A stretch of 64,000 bases of DNA from Liolophura sinensis (GCF_032854445.1 NC_088297.1:20473127-20537126); one strand, 5' to 3'; shown: positions 1-12,118, counted from the first letter of the stretch. Numbers and translations are program-made. Notes: generated by a model not told the origin, from the letters alone.

Positions 1-1064
1 TGTGATCCTTGCTTTCCGCATGTAACTCGCAGTTGGTTGGGTATTTAAATGCCGATGACTTTCTCCGGAACTGCCGCTTTTCAAGTACTGCGCAAACTAA
101 AAAATATTGGACAGCTTATTACCATATTATATGTATGCCAAAGCGAGCACTCTAGACACTGAAAACCAACTGAATATTCAGTTCAACGAGCTCTGGAGAG
201 GGGCATAAGTGAAACGGCTTTATCAATGTGTTATTCGACAATGTCGAGTTAACATCACTCGAATCCTTCGCGTCGATATTCCAATTTTACGCTGAAATCC
301 ACCATTCCTGGCTGATGACAGTGTTCGTGAATTATTGACTGGTGAATTGGCGGATTAAGCGCCGCCTATAATCATGGCACGGTATTTGCAGTGAACACAA
401 CGACGTGAGGCGATTTCGCGATATTGGAAAGCTTAACAAATAAACTTTCCAGTATTGTTTTTCAATTATACCCTTTAACTGTATGTTTTCCCGCAATCAA
501 ATCATACATTTTTTCTCATTTGCCTCAGTTTTGTGTTTTGTTTTCGATTTTTTCACTCTCCATTTTCAAGATTAACCAAAATCCCAAACAGTCCGGTATT
601 TAAAAGTGGCATCCATCGACCCTTCAGCCAGGCCTGTATAAAATCGAACCGATTTGGTAATTCCAACCGGTGGCGCCTCTTCCAAACTGTCTAATACTTT
701 CAGTAATGTGTGAAAAAAGAAACCTCTAAAGTTCCGCATGGCAGCTAACCAATAGTTTTGTGCTCATTGTACAATATGTAATACATGTAATTTATTGGCA
801 TAGCTTTGTTGTTGATATCAAAATGAGGACTTGATTTTGTAAAGGACGATCAGTGGATACCGGAATTTTACGTTATCAGCTTGTTTCCACAGTAAGTACT
901 CCTCATTAGGGGCAATGTTAGAGATTTCGTGCTTTCAAATGGAAAACAAAAGGATACGAACAAATCCTACTCATTGCGATAAAGATGGCCACCAAAAGAG
1001 CACAAATATGACGTCACCTCATTGTTAAAATAAGGAAAGTCTAAGTTAAAGTCGATCATATTTT
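1..1064. other. Single-copy intergenic DNA
   Basis: AT-rich DNA with no convincing exon or repeat. A TTTATT at 791-796 (AATAAA on the minus strand) is a possible poly(A) signal for the minus-strand exon candidate that ends at 1065, about 270 bp away. A TATAAAA-like string near 636-642 has no supporting context. Confidence 0.5.
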
Positions 1065-1285
1065 TTATGTTGGAAAGTGATAGTAATGTTTAAAGGAGGA
1101 AGCGGTTGGTTTGTGGGAGCGGGGAAGGGGGGTTGCGGGGGTGGTAATTTCTTTGCCACAGTTCTTGGTCTTTGCAGTTCTTTCAATCGGCAGGTGGAGT
1201 AGAGCTTTTAGATGTCGATAGAGGTCGTCACAAAGTCTACCCGGCAGTTGAATTTGAAAGCCGATTATCCGATTGGCAAGGCCAT
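1065..1285 (-). CDS. Possible 3'-terminal coding exon, unknown product
   Basis: The minus-strand frame is open from a good acceptor (TTTCCGCAG, ending at 1286) to a stop at 1065. It encodes about 72 residues beginning GLANRIIGFQIQLP, then a basic, Pro/Ser/Thr-rich tail. Third codon positions look more ordered than in surrounding DNA, and the N-terminal half has a mix of charged and hydrophobic residues that reads like protein. I recognise no domain. An in-frame ATG at 1305-1307 could instead make it an 80-codon ORF. No second exon was identified upstream on the minus strand, and the nearest AATAAA is about 270 bp downstream. A chance ORF remains quite possible. Confidence 0.2.
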
Positions 1286-1738
1286 CTGCGGAAATCGGTG
1301 GAACCATGTGGAAGGCAATTTGTGGACGATTAAGCCTGGAATTTTTATTTTTCAGTGGTCAGGATCACTTTAATTTGCGAAATACCTATAGATTAGTTTG
1401 AAGTAGTGAAGTCACACATGAGCATATAGCTTCTAGATCTATTAGCCATGTTCCTTTTCAACGTTAACCTCTTTGCATCGATTTATTTCTGTATGCTAAA
1501 ACTAGTTTTGAAACACAGGTAGGCATTCTTCGTATTTTTACACATGATTGCTATTTTTATTTTGCTGAATGGCCCGGATTGATGTTTTGATCACTGTGGA
1601 GTGTTGAATTGTTGTATCCAGGTGCTTCACCTTTTTAGTCTCCCTGTGTTGAAGAGCGGTGTAGCGTGTGTTAAAAATCGTAGGCGTCTTGAACGAGAAA
1701 ATAGTCGTATTCTGTTTCTTGTTTGTCTTCGTAATCCA

Positions 1739-1873
1739 GGGCCACTTTCACAAAGCGGCGTACGACATTGTTTTTATCGTCCATTTGTCGTATGATATTT
1801 TGTACCTCACTGTTGACGTACCCTTGTCCTATATGTACGATATTGTACAAGTACATCTTTGTGAAAGTGGCCC
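1739..1873. mobile_element. Short inverted-repeat element (MITE-like), 135 bp
   Basis: The ends are perfect 17-bp inverted repeats, GGGCCACTTTCACAAAG at 1739-1755 and its complement at 1857-1873. The interior has several variants of a TACGA/TCGTA motif (for example near 1761, 1787, 1816 and 1836). It has no coding capacity. This architecture is typical of a non-autonomous DNA transposon. Related ends of the type 'GGCC..TTTCACAAAG' are, to my recollection, common in marine invertebrate genomes, but I cannot assign a superfamily because the target duplication is unclear. Confidence 0.75.
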
Positions 1874-2106
1874 CAGGTCTTTTTCCATTTTACTTGCCTT
1901 TCAATGCGCTTCGGTCTAACTCGACCTAGATCTTCATATGTACAACAGTCTTTCGATGTGTACATGTCTTTATCATTTTCCCTGTCATCACTGGCTGGCA
2001 ATCCATTGTCCGCAGGATAATATCACAGTATAAAGGTTGCATCAGAAATAGTCCTATAGCTAAATGTAGGTAAATTGACAAAACAAATTTGCATTTAGTA
2101 TATAGA

Positions 2107-2246
2107 GGATACACGAGTGACCCATTATATCGATTTTATCAAACAAGTGGTGTTATTTTCATTTGTTCCGAGCCTTTGGCAAGGAACAAAAAAATTACAT
2201 CCCAAGTTTAATAAATTTGATGTAATGGGTCACGAATTGCATATCC
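2107..2246. mobile_element. Second inverted-repeat element (MITE-like), 140 bp
   Basis: The element begins GGATACACGAGTGACCCATT and ends with an inverted copy running to ATATCC. The arms share GTGACCCATTA..ATC..A.TTTAT in inverted orientation, with three mismatches over 23 bp. Inside lies a second hairpin, TTTGTTCC..GGAACAAA (about 2158-2188). It is AT-rich, non-coding and unrelated in sequence to the element at 1739. Best read as a decayed non-autonomous DNA transposon. No clear target duplication was seen. Confidence 0.65.
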
Positions 2247-3139
2247 TATTTATCCCATGATTTATTTTGAACGGATTTAGGTGGTTAATAGATAAGACAA
2301 CGTCTGTTTGTTTTGACAAGTATGTAAATGAGATGCGTACTGATATCGATATATGTGAAACGGTTGGAGCCCAACCACAAAATTAACTAAATATAGCTCT
2401 AGAACACTTTGAGGGAATCTGTGATTGCTTTGAACAGAAAGCATAAAACAGTCCATCAGTGTGCTATAAGACGACGAGCTCTGATTTTCTTCGAAAATAT
2501 CAGCATTCATAACTACTCATTTATCGAAACAATTGGCTCCAAAACCTTGACCTTTATCTATGTCATATCTCTGTAACGTCACCTTTGCAATTTTTCAAGG
2601 AGAGATGATTTCGAAAATCATACTGAACGAAATGTTCATAGGCTTTGAACGCAAACAATTCGCCTAAAACTTATCTTACTAATCATCATGGAACTTGAAG
2701 AGTGTAACAAAACAGTGTCCACGATGTTTCAAAGGCCTTGATTTTGGTTCTGTTTTGGATATTCCATGTGATGATAGACGTGATGTTGAATCAAAGCGTC
2801 ACAATGAGAGCAAATAGAATGGACTAGATCTAAGAGTAACGTTGGGGTACTTTGTTGCACACCAGTTAATAAACACGATTCTTTGATTCTGAACAAAGTA
2901 GTAAGTTAAGTTTGCAGGCTTTAAATGTCGTAAAATCTGATACCGAGGCATGCTGCTGTCGTTTAGCAGTCAGAAGTTCAGGTTATTTAAATAACGTGTG
3001 GAAAACCTAAAACTGTTGTTATATCACTGGCACGGGCAAATTATGGGATAAATTTAGATATGCTTACTGTTAATGACATTTTTTTTGTACAGGACGGTCG
3101 ACTCTTTCTCTTTGCATGGATCCGTTCTATTTTCTTCAT
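2247..3139. other. Single-copy intergenic DNA
   Basis: No exon, repeat or regulatory cluster can be supported here. ORFs are short and lack protein-like composition. Confidence 0.5.
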
Positions 3140-3144
3140 TACAT

Positions 3145-3290
3145 TCTTTCTAAGTTCTTTGGTGGTTTGTGTTGAACGTTTTGGAAATTGATCTTGCGAT
3201 TATTGACGTAAAGTCCATTTTGATTGACGGCTGGTATTCGAATGTCTGTTTCGATGCTTAGATTCAAGGTCATAGTCACTATATATTTAC
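3145..3290 (+). repeat. Dispersed repeat family B, copy 1
   Basis: This stretch aligns by eye with 37433-37545: both have TTTCT(A/T)AGTT.TTTGGTGG, TTTGTGTTG, a GATTATT motif, then GGCTGGTA..CGAATGT and ATTCAAG. Another relative lies at 23463-23530 and 23735-23790. No terminal repeats or coding capacity were seen, so the element type is unknown. Confidence 0.55.
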
Positions 3291-3384
3291 TTTATAACAG
3301 CCAAGATGCCATATAGGTCTCCTCACAAAAAAATACGACTTGTCCGCACGGTTTCACATGAAATTGTCAAAGGGACCTTCGTCG

Positions 3385-3590
3385 ACTGCCAACTCCAGAC
3401 TTGCTCAGTTCATGCAGATCCCCATGGATCCTGGCAACCCTGGTTCGAATCCTGGGTTGATCGGCCTGGCTGCGGCTTTATGTTAGGATATTTTTTCTGA
3501 TCTCATGAAAATGGGGTGTTTTTCACACGACCCTGTCGGGTATCTATCATCCTCAAACCTAACGACAGCTGTGGTATAAATAAAGCATCA
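3385..3590 (+). mobile_element. Decayed tRNA-derived SINE (different family)
   Basis: A B-box-like GGTTCGAATCC lies at about 3434-3444 and a degenerate A-box-like TTGCTCAGTTC about 40 bp upstream, the spacing of a tRNA promoter. A non-tRNA body follows, ending near GTATAAATAAAGCATC. The acceptor and anticodon stems do not pair as in a functional tRNA. The body differs from the Meta-type SINE, so this is a separate family. Confidence 0.5.
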
Positions 3591-4420
3591 TTGTGTAAGT
3601 TAACATGCCTCAGTAGGACTTTTTTGGTGCACACGACACCTGTGACTTTATAACTCTTAGTTTACGAGTAAGTGGCCTTTTACACTGTATCGATTTCAAC
3701 GCACTTCTGGTTCAAGAGGGGTCAACGGTGTATCGGAGTTCATCTCCGACTTGTCCAAACACTCACGCGTACATTGAGCATAAAGTCTCAACTCAGAGAA
3801 ATACTAAACGCACGCTTATTTCTATATTTCTCTTATACCTGTACAATAAACGTTAACTTCCCACTTAAAGGTTTACAGCACACTTGTTAAAAACGGTGGT
3901 GAACATATTAAATGTTTATTTCAGGTAAACAGGCTGAAATTCTCTTAAACAGCTTAGTTAATGTTTTTATATGCTGCTTAATTCAACATGCTAAAAAGCG
4001 TGAATGAATTGAAATCATTCACACCCCTTGAGAGGAACATTTACATTTGTTAAAACAACAGGAAACACCATTAATCTAGGCATGAATTTAATCTCCTTAA
4101 ACCCACGCCAAGAACTTTGAGACTATTGATGTTTACCTCCTGTTTTCCCTTTCTCCCCTCCACTCACTGATTTCACAAACTAGTAATTCTCATCTGTTTA
4201 ATTTTTACACACCTACAAAACCCGTACTACTTACACAAAAAGTAGATTTGTTGGCCACATATTACAAATTGTATAACGAAGTTCATAGCCATGGAATTTT
4301 TGTAAGTGAGGGAACACGGCCATAGGGCATGGACATAGTGTTCTGATCTATTGTTCCTGACGCAGATATTTGAAGGTCTTCGACCTCAACAACAATGGCA
4401 TCTTTCTCTTCCCTGCAGTT
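3591..4420. other. Single-copy intergenic DNA
   Basis: AT-rich with no supported gene or repeat. Confidence 0.5.
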
Positions 4421-4423
4421 ATA

Positions 4424-4495
4424 CCGGGCAGAGCTCAGGGGAAAACCAGCTACAATCCACAGGTTACTGTTAGACCTTCGAACGTACGACCGGTG
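4424..4495 (-). mobile_element. Meta-type SINE, internal fragment
   Basis: The segment reads as the complement of the SINE central block: ACCGGGCAGAGCTCAGGGGA, then ATCCACAGGTTACTG, then AGACCTTCGAACGTACGACC. It is divergent and has lost both ends. It explains most of the overlapping open frames at 4.28-4.55 kb, which are therefore not taken as genes. Confidence 0.7.
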
Positions 4496-5189
4496 TACAT
4501 TGCTTTTAAAAGACATGTAATTGACCTGGGTTACTGGAAAACACAAGTGGTATAGCTGTGTAATGTTGCACTCACAGACAGTTGGAAGGACGAATGCGGG
4601 ATTTTTTTGCGTAGATTTATGAAGTCTGGTACTATGTAGATATCAACACAAGCGAGGGGTGAACACTCAGGGAGAGAGTGAGGGAGTGAGTAAGGATTAA
4701 CGGCGGGGAGGGTGTATAGTTGAGTGCTACTGAACCATGTTTCAACTCAGGGATCTAAAAAGAAGTCTTGTCTACCAAAAATAGGTCAGGTTACGGGAAG
4801 TAGGTCACCCACTGTCTCCTGAATAAAAAAAAAATGACTATTTATACCTCGTTATGATGAGCCTTTATTACCGAACAACATCTGCCTGTTAAGATATGTC
4901 CTCCTTGCAATCTGAGAAATATTAGTTTTCTGGAGGGGAGATTTGCTCTTGGACAATATGGAGTTAGGATTTAAGCGGATTGTCATCTTTACTGTCATCT
5001 AAATCCATGCCAAAAGCTGATCTATTTAAGCAATCTCTCCATTTGATAAATTGTGGAGCGTTTTATTGAATGACACCATTTCTAATTATTGTCAAGATAT
5101 TTTATTTTTTGGCCCAAATTTTGGTTCAACCGAGATTCTGTGATGACATAGAAACATAAGATTCTCCAGTGAAACCTGGGAAGCGGAAC

Positions 5190-5300
5190 TAAGATCAGTG
5201 GTAATGTCAGATATTCCCGATCTCTGACAGACAAGATGTTCGGGTTCAAATCCCGGCTTGGACAGGAATTTCTAGATTTCCTCGTTTTCGTTACACACGG
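5190..5300 (+). mobile_element. tRNA-like SINE head
   Basis: A B box GGTTCAAATCC (5240-5250) sits in a T-arm-like hairpin (CGGG-loop-CCCG). Weakly paired sequence upstream gives no good acceptor stem. This is the signature of a tRNA-derived SINE or tRNA relic, not a functional tRNA gene. The 3' body could not be delimited. Confidence 0.45.
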
Positions 5301-5559
5301 AGCCATTGTAATACTAAGCTCTCTACGTTGCTCGTGGGGATGTAGGCGCAATCTTAAGTCATGACGACCACTCACTTTCACTTATATGAATTGGAAATCG
5401 ATGCGGCATACGTGAGAAAGGTAGTCAGTAACTTGCCGAAGGTTTACCTCCGGCAATCCGATTACATCCACTCACGAAAAATTCTACAGCTTGCTGTGTG
5501 AAACAACACGGTAAACGATCCGTCAAATCCGATACTTAGTCCACATCACTTCTTGTTTA

Positions 5560-5804
5560 TTTATTTATTCATTTATTTGATTGGTGTTCACTTATACGAC
5601 GGCGGCCAGCATTATGGTGGGAGGAAACCGGGCAGAGCCCGAGGAAACCCACGACCTTCTGCAAGTTTTTGCCAGACCTTCCCACGTACAGCCGGAGAGG
5701 AATCCAGCATGAGCTGACTTGAACTCACAGCGATCGCATTGGTGAGCGGCTCCTGGGTCATTACGCTGCGCTGGCACGCTAACCAATTGAGCCACGGAGG
5801 CCCC
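5560..5804 (-). mobile_element. Full-length Meta-type SINE with target duplications
   Basis: On the minus strand it starts GGGGCCTCCGTGGCTCAATT and continues through an A box, a B box (GTGAGTTCAAGTCAGC), the central block (CTCTCCGGC..TACGTGGGAAGG, CCGGTTTCCTCCCACCATAA) and the 3' tail to a run of AAATA repeats. It is flanked by perfect 14-bp direct repeats TCACTTCTTGTTTA at 5546-5559 and 5805-5818, direct evidence of LINE-assisted retroposition. It lacks the GTATAAGTGAAATATTCTTG stretch found in other copies, an internal deletion near the 3' end. Confidence 0.95.
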
Positions 5805-6034
5805 TCACTTCTTGTTTAAAACACTGAAAGACGCGGAGGACCGTTTGTCATTTATTTGGTTTGTGCAAGGCCGTGCATTACTTACATGACGCCAGTAAGA
5901 GCAGAGGAATGTAGATTCTGTTTGATTCTTTTCTTAGTCAATGAGCCCCTTCTCGGACGTTCATTGTAAAAATCTGGTTCTTCAATGAACGGACATCAAC
6001 CTCAACTATAAAATTTCTCTATAAAATATACATG

Positions 6035-6205
6035 CGCTGGCTGTCAGTTCAAGTCCAGCTCATGTTTGTTTCCTCTCGGACCGTACGTGCAAAGGATTGT
6101 CAGCAACCTACGGATGGTCGTTTCCTCCCAAGATAATGCTGGTCGCCGTCGTATAAGTAAAATATTGTTAAGTACGGCGTAAAATACGAATCAAATCAAT
6201 AAGTT
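6035..6205 (+). mobile_element. Meta-type SINE, 5'-truncated
   Basis: It starts near the B box (GTCAGTTCAAGTCCAGCTCA), then carries the central block with a short deletion before TTTCCTCCCAAGATAATGCT, and the 3' end GTCGTATAAGTAAAATATTG..GTACGGCGTAAAATAC. About 15% diverged from the other copies by eye, so relatively old. Confidence 0.9.
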
Positions 6206-7600
6206 AATCCATAAACATGCTCCTCGCTCATTGGATGGCGTCATTATCACGTGATCTCTAGATGCTTAATTCTCCGGTTATCGGTATTGTAACTACCGAC
6301 CAAGGGAAATTTAAACATTGTCCTATATTAACAAAATAGACAACACTTGTATCCACATACAAAGTGTGCAGACATGTAGATCTTTCGATGTAACATGATG
6401 ATCAGCGGTTGGATTTGATAGTCATTCAGCAATGCTATAGAATTTAGATACAAGTAGGACTTACATAATGTATGTGCGTGTTTACTGAAATCAGAGAAAC
6501 TCACCGACGTATCGTATTAAGGTAAAAAGGACACAGTATAGCAAAGTCGTTCATCTTGTTGCTTGTATACCCAAGGTGACTTTGTCGAAGATTTGCAAGT
6601 CTACAGCAAGACTAAGAGACGTTTGGTCGCAAAAGTTAGCAGGGACACTGTGATTGCATAAGTTGACAACCCTATTCCATTCAAACCATCCCCTCCCCCC
6701 TCTCTCTTTTTCTCTCCACCCCACCCTCCACATCCCCACTGCAAACCTGGTCATCCCACGGGTGGGCAATGGTCAGGACCGTTCATTTACGCTCTATCCT
6801 GGACATCCTGTGGTGGAAGAGTTTACAGAGCATGGGAAATGTACCACGCCGGACACACCTTGGACGCAATGGGGTAAGAGACTAAATTCTCGGCTTAATC
6901 TGTACCCATCTATATCACCTTGCGATTGAGTAACGTACGTTTATATCGTTTTATCCATGTCTGAGATTTTATGGTTTCTCTTCTTTGTACCGCTTTCCTA
7001 TACCAGTTGTATAGGGTTTGAAGGTTGCCCTTCATGTACGCCGACACCGCCGTGACATGGAATACTCAAGCTCGTGTGCGCAAGAAGGTATTGGTATTAA
7101 ATGAATCCCCCCAAAACGGTCACGTAAACCCTTTGATATAAAACGTTACGATATGGTGATTATTTTCAATGCGATTTCACGACTGTGCACGTAAACCACT
7201 GCATACTTCGTGCACGACGACGTGAAGATAATGATTCCACATATTTCCCTGCCGAGTTCGCCTATTGAACAGTGTTATGCATAAAAACATCTATTTTAAA
7301 CACTGACGATGGGTTGGAAAATACATAGCTGCGTGACATATAGACACATTCATGTTATTTTGTATATAGGATATACTTGACCGCCATTATGTTGTCTATT
7401 TTGGTGAGTGAAACGTTGGGTAAAAACAAAAAAAACGAAATACTATATTTCTCACTTCTCCAAGTTTGCCACTACCTATTTATTATATAAGTGAATTTCA
7501 ATACTGCATTTTCATATTCTGTGTGACAAAGTATATGGGCATTTGCCAGGTTTCAAAATGAGTTGATGAAAATATATTTAAACTAGCTTGCCGACTAATC
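6206..7600. other. Single-copy intergenic DNA
   Basis: No supported gene. A polypyrimidine tract spans about 6685-6728. The opposed ORFs at 6.55-6.93 kb arise from that low-complexity tract. Confidence 0.5.
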
Positions 7601-7710
7601 AGAAAATGGCATGAACCCACATTTATGTTGCAGAGTACCCGGGTTCAATTCCGAGTCCTGTCATACCTAGCATTTCCGCACTGGTAGTTTGTATTTTTTC
7701 GAATGTTGCT
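7600..7710 (+). mobile_element. tRNA-like SINE head or relic
   Basis: A B box GGTTCAATTCC (7641-7651) with a T-stem-like pairing (CCGGG..), followed by a non-tRNA body. There is no intact acceptor stem. The body may run to about 7810. Distinct from the Meta-type family. Confidence 0.4.
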
Positions 7711-7964
7711 CCCCGGAAAGCCAAGTGCCAAGTGCCACAGGTGAGCTTTGTCTCAGTATGATGTAACTGGGTTGGGTCTTGTCTTATCTGTTGCACATGG
7801 CGGTGGGATGGCTTTTCGGCAAAGAATATATTTGGACGTATATGCGGAAGCGAGTTAAACAAAACAGTTGCAGCCAATCACTTTTGGCAAACCATTCTGC
7901 CAAATGTATGTCTGAAATTGCGGCTTGGTTATGTGCACCATTCATTGTCCTCAACACAACGCCA

Positions 7965-7986
7965 CTCCCCCCCCCCCCCACCCCCC
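7965..7986. repeat. Poly-C tract
   Basis: A near-continuous run of C. Length is likely to be variable and prone to assembly error. Confidence 0.9.
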
Positions 7987-8511
7987 GAATATAACACTTC
8001 GGAAACTACTTGATTTTAGATACCCTTTTTGTTTTCGAATATACTGGTTTGTTTTCGGAAACCTCCCGTAAAACATATGATTTTAGAAACCGTGTGTGTT
8101 TCCGAAGATGAAATCGTCTAACTACAGAATTGTAGCTGCGGTGACATTCCTCCACAGGGAGACGTGTGGTGATGACTAGAACGTTACCTCTGGCATTTCA
8201 AACGCTGGATTATTCCGCATTTCTAATTAATTAGGTGTATTAATGGTATTTGACCCTGGGGACCCCACTCCCGTGTTTTCTGTGCGTGTTTGTGTGAGTG
8301 TATCTGTATGTATGACCGCACTGAGGGTGAAATATACACTAAACGAACACCTGTGGAAATATGATCCAAGCCTCGTTTGAAGGACAAGAGGTTACTAATC
8401 CCATTTAATACGTCGCGGGAGATTATACTAGCATGTCGTTAACAACACATTACACGCTACGATGGAAAGTAATTCTAAAAGTGAGACGTAATACACGATA
8501 GAGTGGCCGGA

Positions 8512-9036
8512 TGACGTGTTATCGCCATGTTGGCTATAGCGTGTCATTGTCATGTTGTATAACGTGCCATTGTCATGTTGTATAACGTGTCATTACCATG
8601 TTGGATAACGTGTCGTTGCCATATTGGATAGCGTGCCATTGCCATTTTGGATAACGTGCTATTGCCATGTTTTATGACATGTAGTTGCCATGTTGGATAA
8701 CGTGTCATTGCCATGTTGGATAACGTGTCATTGCCATGTCCTATAATGTGCCAGTGCCATGAGAGATTACGTGTCATTGTCAAGTTTAATAACGTGTCCT
8801 TGTCATGTTGTATAACGTATTATTAGGTTGGCTAATTTGTCATTGCCATGTTGCACATTGCGTCATTGCCATGTTGGATAACGTGTCATTGCCATGTTAG
8901 ATAATGTCATTGTCATGTTAGATAATGTGCCATTGTCATGTTGCATAGTGTGCCATTGTCATGTTGGATAACGTGTCATTGCCATGTCAGATAACGTGTC
9001 ATTGCCATGTCAGATAATGTGTCATGGCCATTTGGT
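8512..9036. repeat. 23-bp minisatellite, about 22 copies
   Basis: The unit is GGATAACGTGTCATTGCC followed by ATGTT. Copies are moderately diverged and some are shortened. The pattern produces a periodic 77-codon frame on the minus strand rich in H/W/N/M, which is a repeat artefact, not a gene. Confidence 0.95.
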
Positions 9037-9371
9037 GGCCACCAGCTCAAAGACGACGTCATTACCGACTTTCTTGGTACAGTCTGGTCGTCACGGTGCG
9101 ATTCCGATGAAATAGCGTTTATCATCTTTACATTCTACTAGTCGACTTCGACCAGTCGCAACGTGTGAACGACGCTTGAAACTAGTAGGATTAAGTCCAC
9201 AAATTCATTTCTGTCATCTTAAATTCTGACACAATTGTCTTCAGATAACATTTATGAGGTGGTAAAAATTTTATTATTCTAAGGCCTATAATAAATTTTT
9301 ATAATCGAATTTCCGATTTTGACATTCCCTGTTAATGGTTAGTAAATTGTGAGTGGGCTCAGCATTCAGAA

Positions 9372-9455
9372 ATGAATGATCATGCAGTAAACAGAATTGT
9401 CCCAGTCAATGAACAGAATGATCCCAGTCAGCGAACAAAATGGTCCCACTCAGTG
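9372..9455. repeat. 21-22-bp tandem repeat, three copies
   Basis: The unit resembles GAACAGAATGATCCCAGTCA. Three diverged copies in a row, followed by single-copy DNA. Confidence 0.75.
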
Positions 9456-11550
9456 AGCATCACGCTGCATTCCTTGGGCGCGTGTACATCGTGTGTTACG
9501 AAATATCATGTGACCGTCTCTCGACCAGTGGAAACGGAGAATCACCCTATGAGGTATAATAAACACCGATAATTGTGACGTATTAAAGTAAAGAACAATA
9601 AGAGTTCATAGATCTGAAGGGAAGGAGTTTTACGGGTTCCCTGTGATTAAGACGAGGTTTTTTTGCTCATGTCCTTGTGTGCTTGGGAGTATAGGTAAGA
9701 CATTGATGTCTTTGTGACGACGAGAAAATTTGGAATCATGTCGTTGACCTTTTACACCAATAAATCTACTGAGTTTTAGCTACTAGAAAATAAATCCAAA
9801 GACATTGAGAAACAATTAAGAAGCTTTTATTAACATTTTGTAACCAAACGGTCTGAAGTGTGTTTATTTTTTTGTTATTGTTCTTGTATTTCATTTTCAA
9901 GTATGACTATTTGAAAAAATACAAGCACGCAATTTAAGGCGTAATACAAATCGAACCTGAAAACACTCTTCTGGGTTTTGTGTTTGTTAACGGAATTCGT
10001 AAAGTACACACTTAAGTCTGAGGGGTGAGTGTGATGAGTTATAGGAATAATGTTAGACTGTATTGGAGCCGTTGCACCCTGTGTTCCTCAACATCTGGCG
10101 AAGACGTTGCCAGTAAATTCTGGCCTGGGGCCGAGTTCAGGTCTCCTTGTTTAACCGGTATATGTTGCCTCTGTGTATCGACTTGAGTGCTGATTGAGGA
10201 GGTTATGTAATATATAACTAGTCGATGATGTGACAGGCCCTGGGGGGAAGGGTTGAGGTTCGCAGAAAATGATTCGCAGAATGAAGCACACTCAGACGCG
10301 TTCCTGTTTCTGTTACTCTGTAAACAACGATGGTCCGACGCCAGACAAACCCCAGTGAGCTTTGACCTACTGTTGGATGAAACAGTCGTTTTGTGCCAAA
10401 CACACACCTTCTGTTTGTTCTTTAAAAAAAATGTCTGTTGGAAACAAAACTTGGCGTTTGGCGTGTAAATATAATTTCATCGGAGGTATTAAGTTGAGGC
10501 TACAGATATAAAACCAAAAGCTATAGCCTTAGAGACAAAGCCTTTTTAGTTGTCTGGGAATTACTTGCTGAAACTAAATCTGTAACGTATAATGTATTGA
10601 AAACTGCGGTTGATGACCCAGTTTTAGACACAAGTGCCCGGATCGCCTGTAACTGCTACGCACACCGTGAAAAAGCCACAAAACCACTTCTCTTCGTCGT
10701 GTTTACAACTACAGCATGACGTGAATTTCTGTATGTCTTTAATTATATTTTTAACGTTCTTCCTATATTGTTCACATCACTGATGGTGAGTCATTAATAA
10801 TAACAGCTGGGTTTTAAGAGAATTATCAGGCGTTTTGAGAATTATGAAAGCCCTTTGTTCCACGCATCTACGGCACAGTCCCATTTAGGTGATGCTTCTG
10901 GTTCTGCTTCAAATAGGGCCATACGGCTTCTAAAGGCCGACGGTGTCTTGGGAAACCTGGATTTGTTTATTTTCCGGCTCAGGAGCACCTGTGCCGCACA
11001 TTTATCTGTAACAGATCTAAGAGTTTCTGGAGGTGTTTTGGTGCGCAGTAAAATCAGGAGACTCTGTGGTGGTTACAAATGATGGATGATGTACCGCCCA
11101 GAGCCTTGGGATGGGTGGGTAAACAATAAACCGGCGTGTTATATGTGAGACACCACCACAAACACTTTGCTCAACTTTTGTGTGAGATACGCTTTCTTTA
11201 CTACCCGCACAGCAGTGGATGACTTTATGGTTCAAGCCAATTGATTTAGCAAAAATTGTCTTTTCGACTGTGTTCAAAATATCTTTTGGTCTTGGTCATG
11301 TAGCATTTCTCTGCGCAAAACTGTTAGGTTTATTTATTAATCTCCTAAATGTGGGTAATTTTTTTACAGAAATCCAGAGTGTCTAAAGCCCTATCCTGAT
11401 GAGAGGTTCTCAGATGTAATTCACCTGAGGCTGTCTATGGCATATATATACATACATCATTATACTGTATTAAAGTTACTTAAAAATGATAAACGTTTGA
11501 GTAGTTGGAGAAAATTGGAATTTCTATTTGCTCGGTTTCCTTCCATGTTG
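9456..11550. other. Single-copy intergenic DNA
   Basis: No gene can be supported. Overlapping frames on both strands at 10.04-10.47 kb do not look like protein. A GAGTTCAGGTC string near 10135 is a possible B-box relic. Confidence 0.5.
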
Positions 11551-11551
11551 G

Positions 11552-11785
11552 GGCATCTGTGGCCGAGGAGGTTAGCGCGCCAGCTCAGCGCGATGATACA
11601 GCAGCCTGTCACCAATGCGGTTGCTGTGAGTTCAAGTCCGGCTTCCTCTCCGACCGTACGTTGGCAGGTCTGCCAGCAACCTGCAGATGGTCTTTGGTTT
11701 CCTCTCACCATAATGCTGGCCGTCCTCATATAAGTGAAATACTCCTGAGTACTGCGTAAAAGTCTAATTAGATATATAAATAAAA
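11552..11785 (+). mobile_element. Near full-length Meta-type SINE
   Basis: It opens GGGGCATCTGTGGCCGAGGA with A box (GGTTAGCGCGCCAGC) and B box (GTGAGTTCAAGTCC), then the central block (TTTCCTCTCACCATAATGCT) and 3' end (ATAAGTGAAATACTCCTGAG..CTGCGTAAAA) and an ATATAAATAAAATAAA tail. A stretch between GTCC and GGCTTCC is deleted. No clear target duplication. Confidence 0.93.
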
Positions 11786-12114
11786 TAAACTATACTTCAA
11801 ATTTTGACCGAAGTGAAAGTTGGCTTCGTGAAGTCGGTCACTTTTTAGATTGTGCAGCATAAAGCTTTAACATCGAAAACACACCACACTGCAAGGTTAT
11901 GTTGTACTGGGTTAAAGAGATAACCGGGCACATACATGCATCGACATCTGTTCCCTCTCATCAACACTACATCAATCTTGGAAACATCTCTTTTAGCGCC
12001 CACTGAAACTCCAGAGTATATGATAGCGGATGGAAAGAAGACAAAGTAACTCATAATATCAGGGACCCGGGACATCATTGTAGCCGGGAAAGTAAACAGC
12101 TGGGGGTTTTTGTT
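11786..12114. other. Single-copy DNA downstream of the gene-start candidate
   Basis: No supported exon. On the minus strand this follows the candidate donor at 12118, so it would be intron if that gene start is real. Confidence 0.4.
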
Positions 12115-12118
12115 TTAC

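Noticed and set aside
5190-5300. Functional tRNA gene
   Set aside because: Only the T-arm region pairs; the acceptor, D and anticodon stems do not form.
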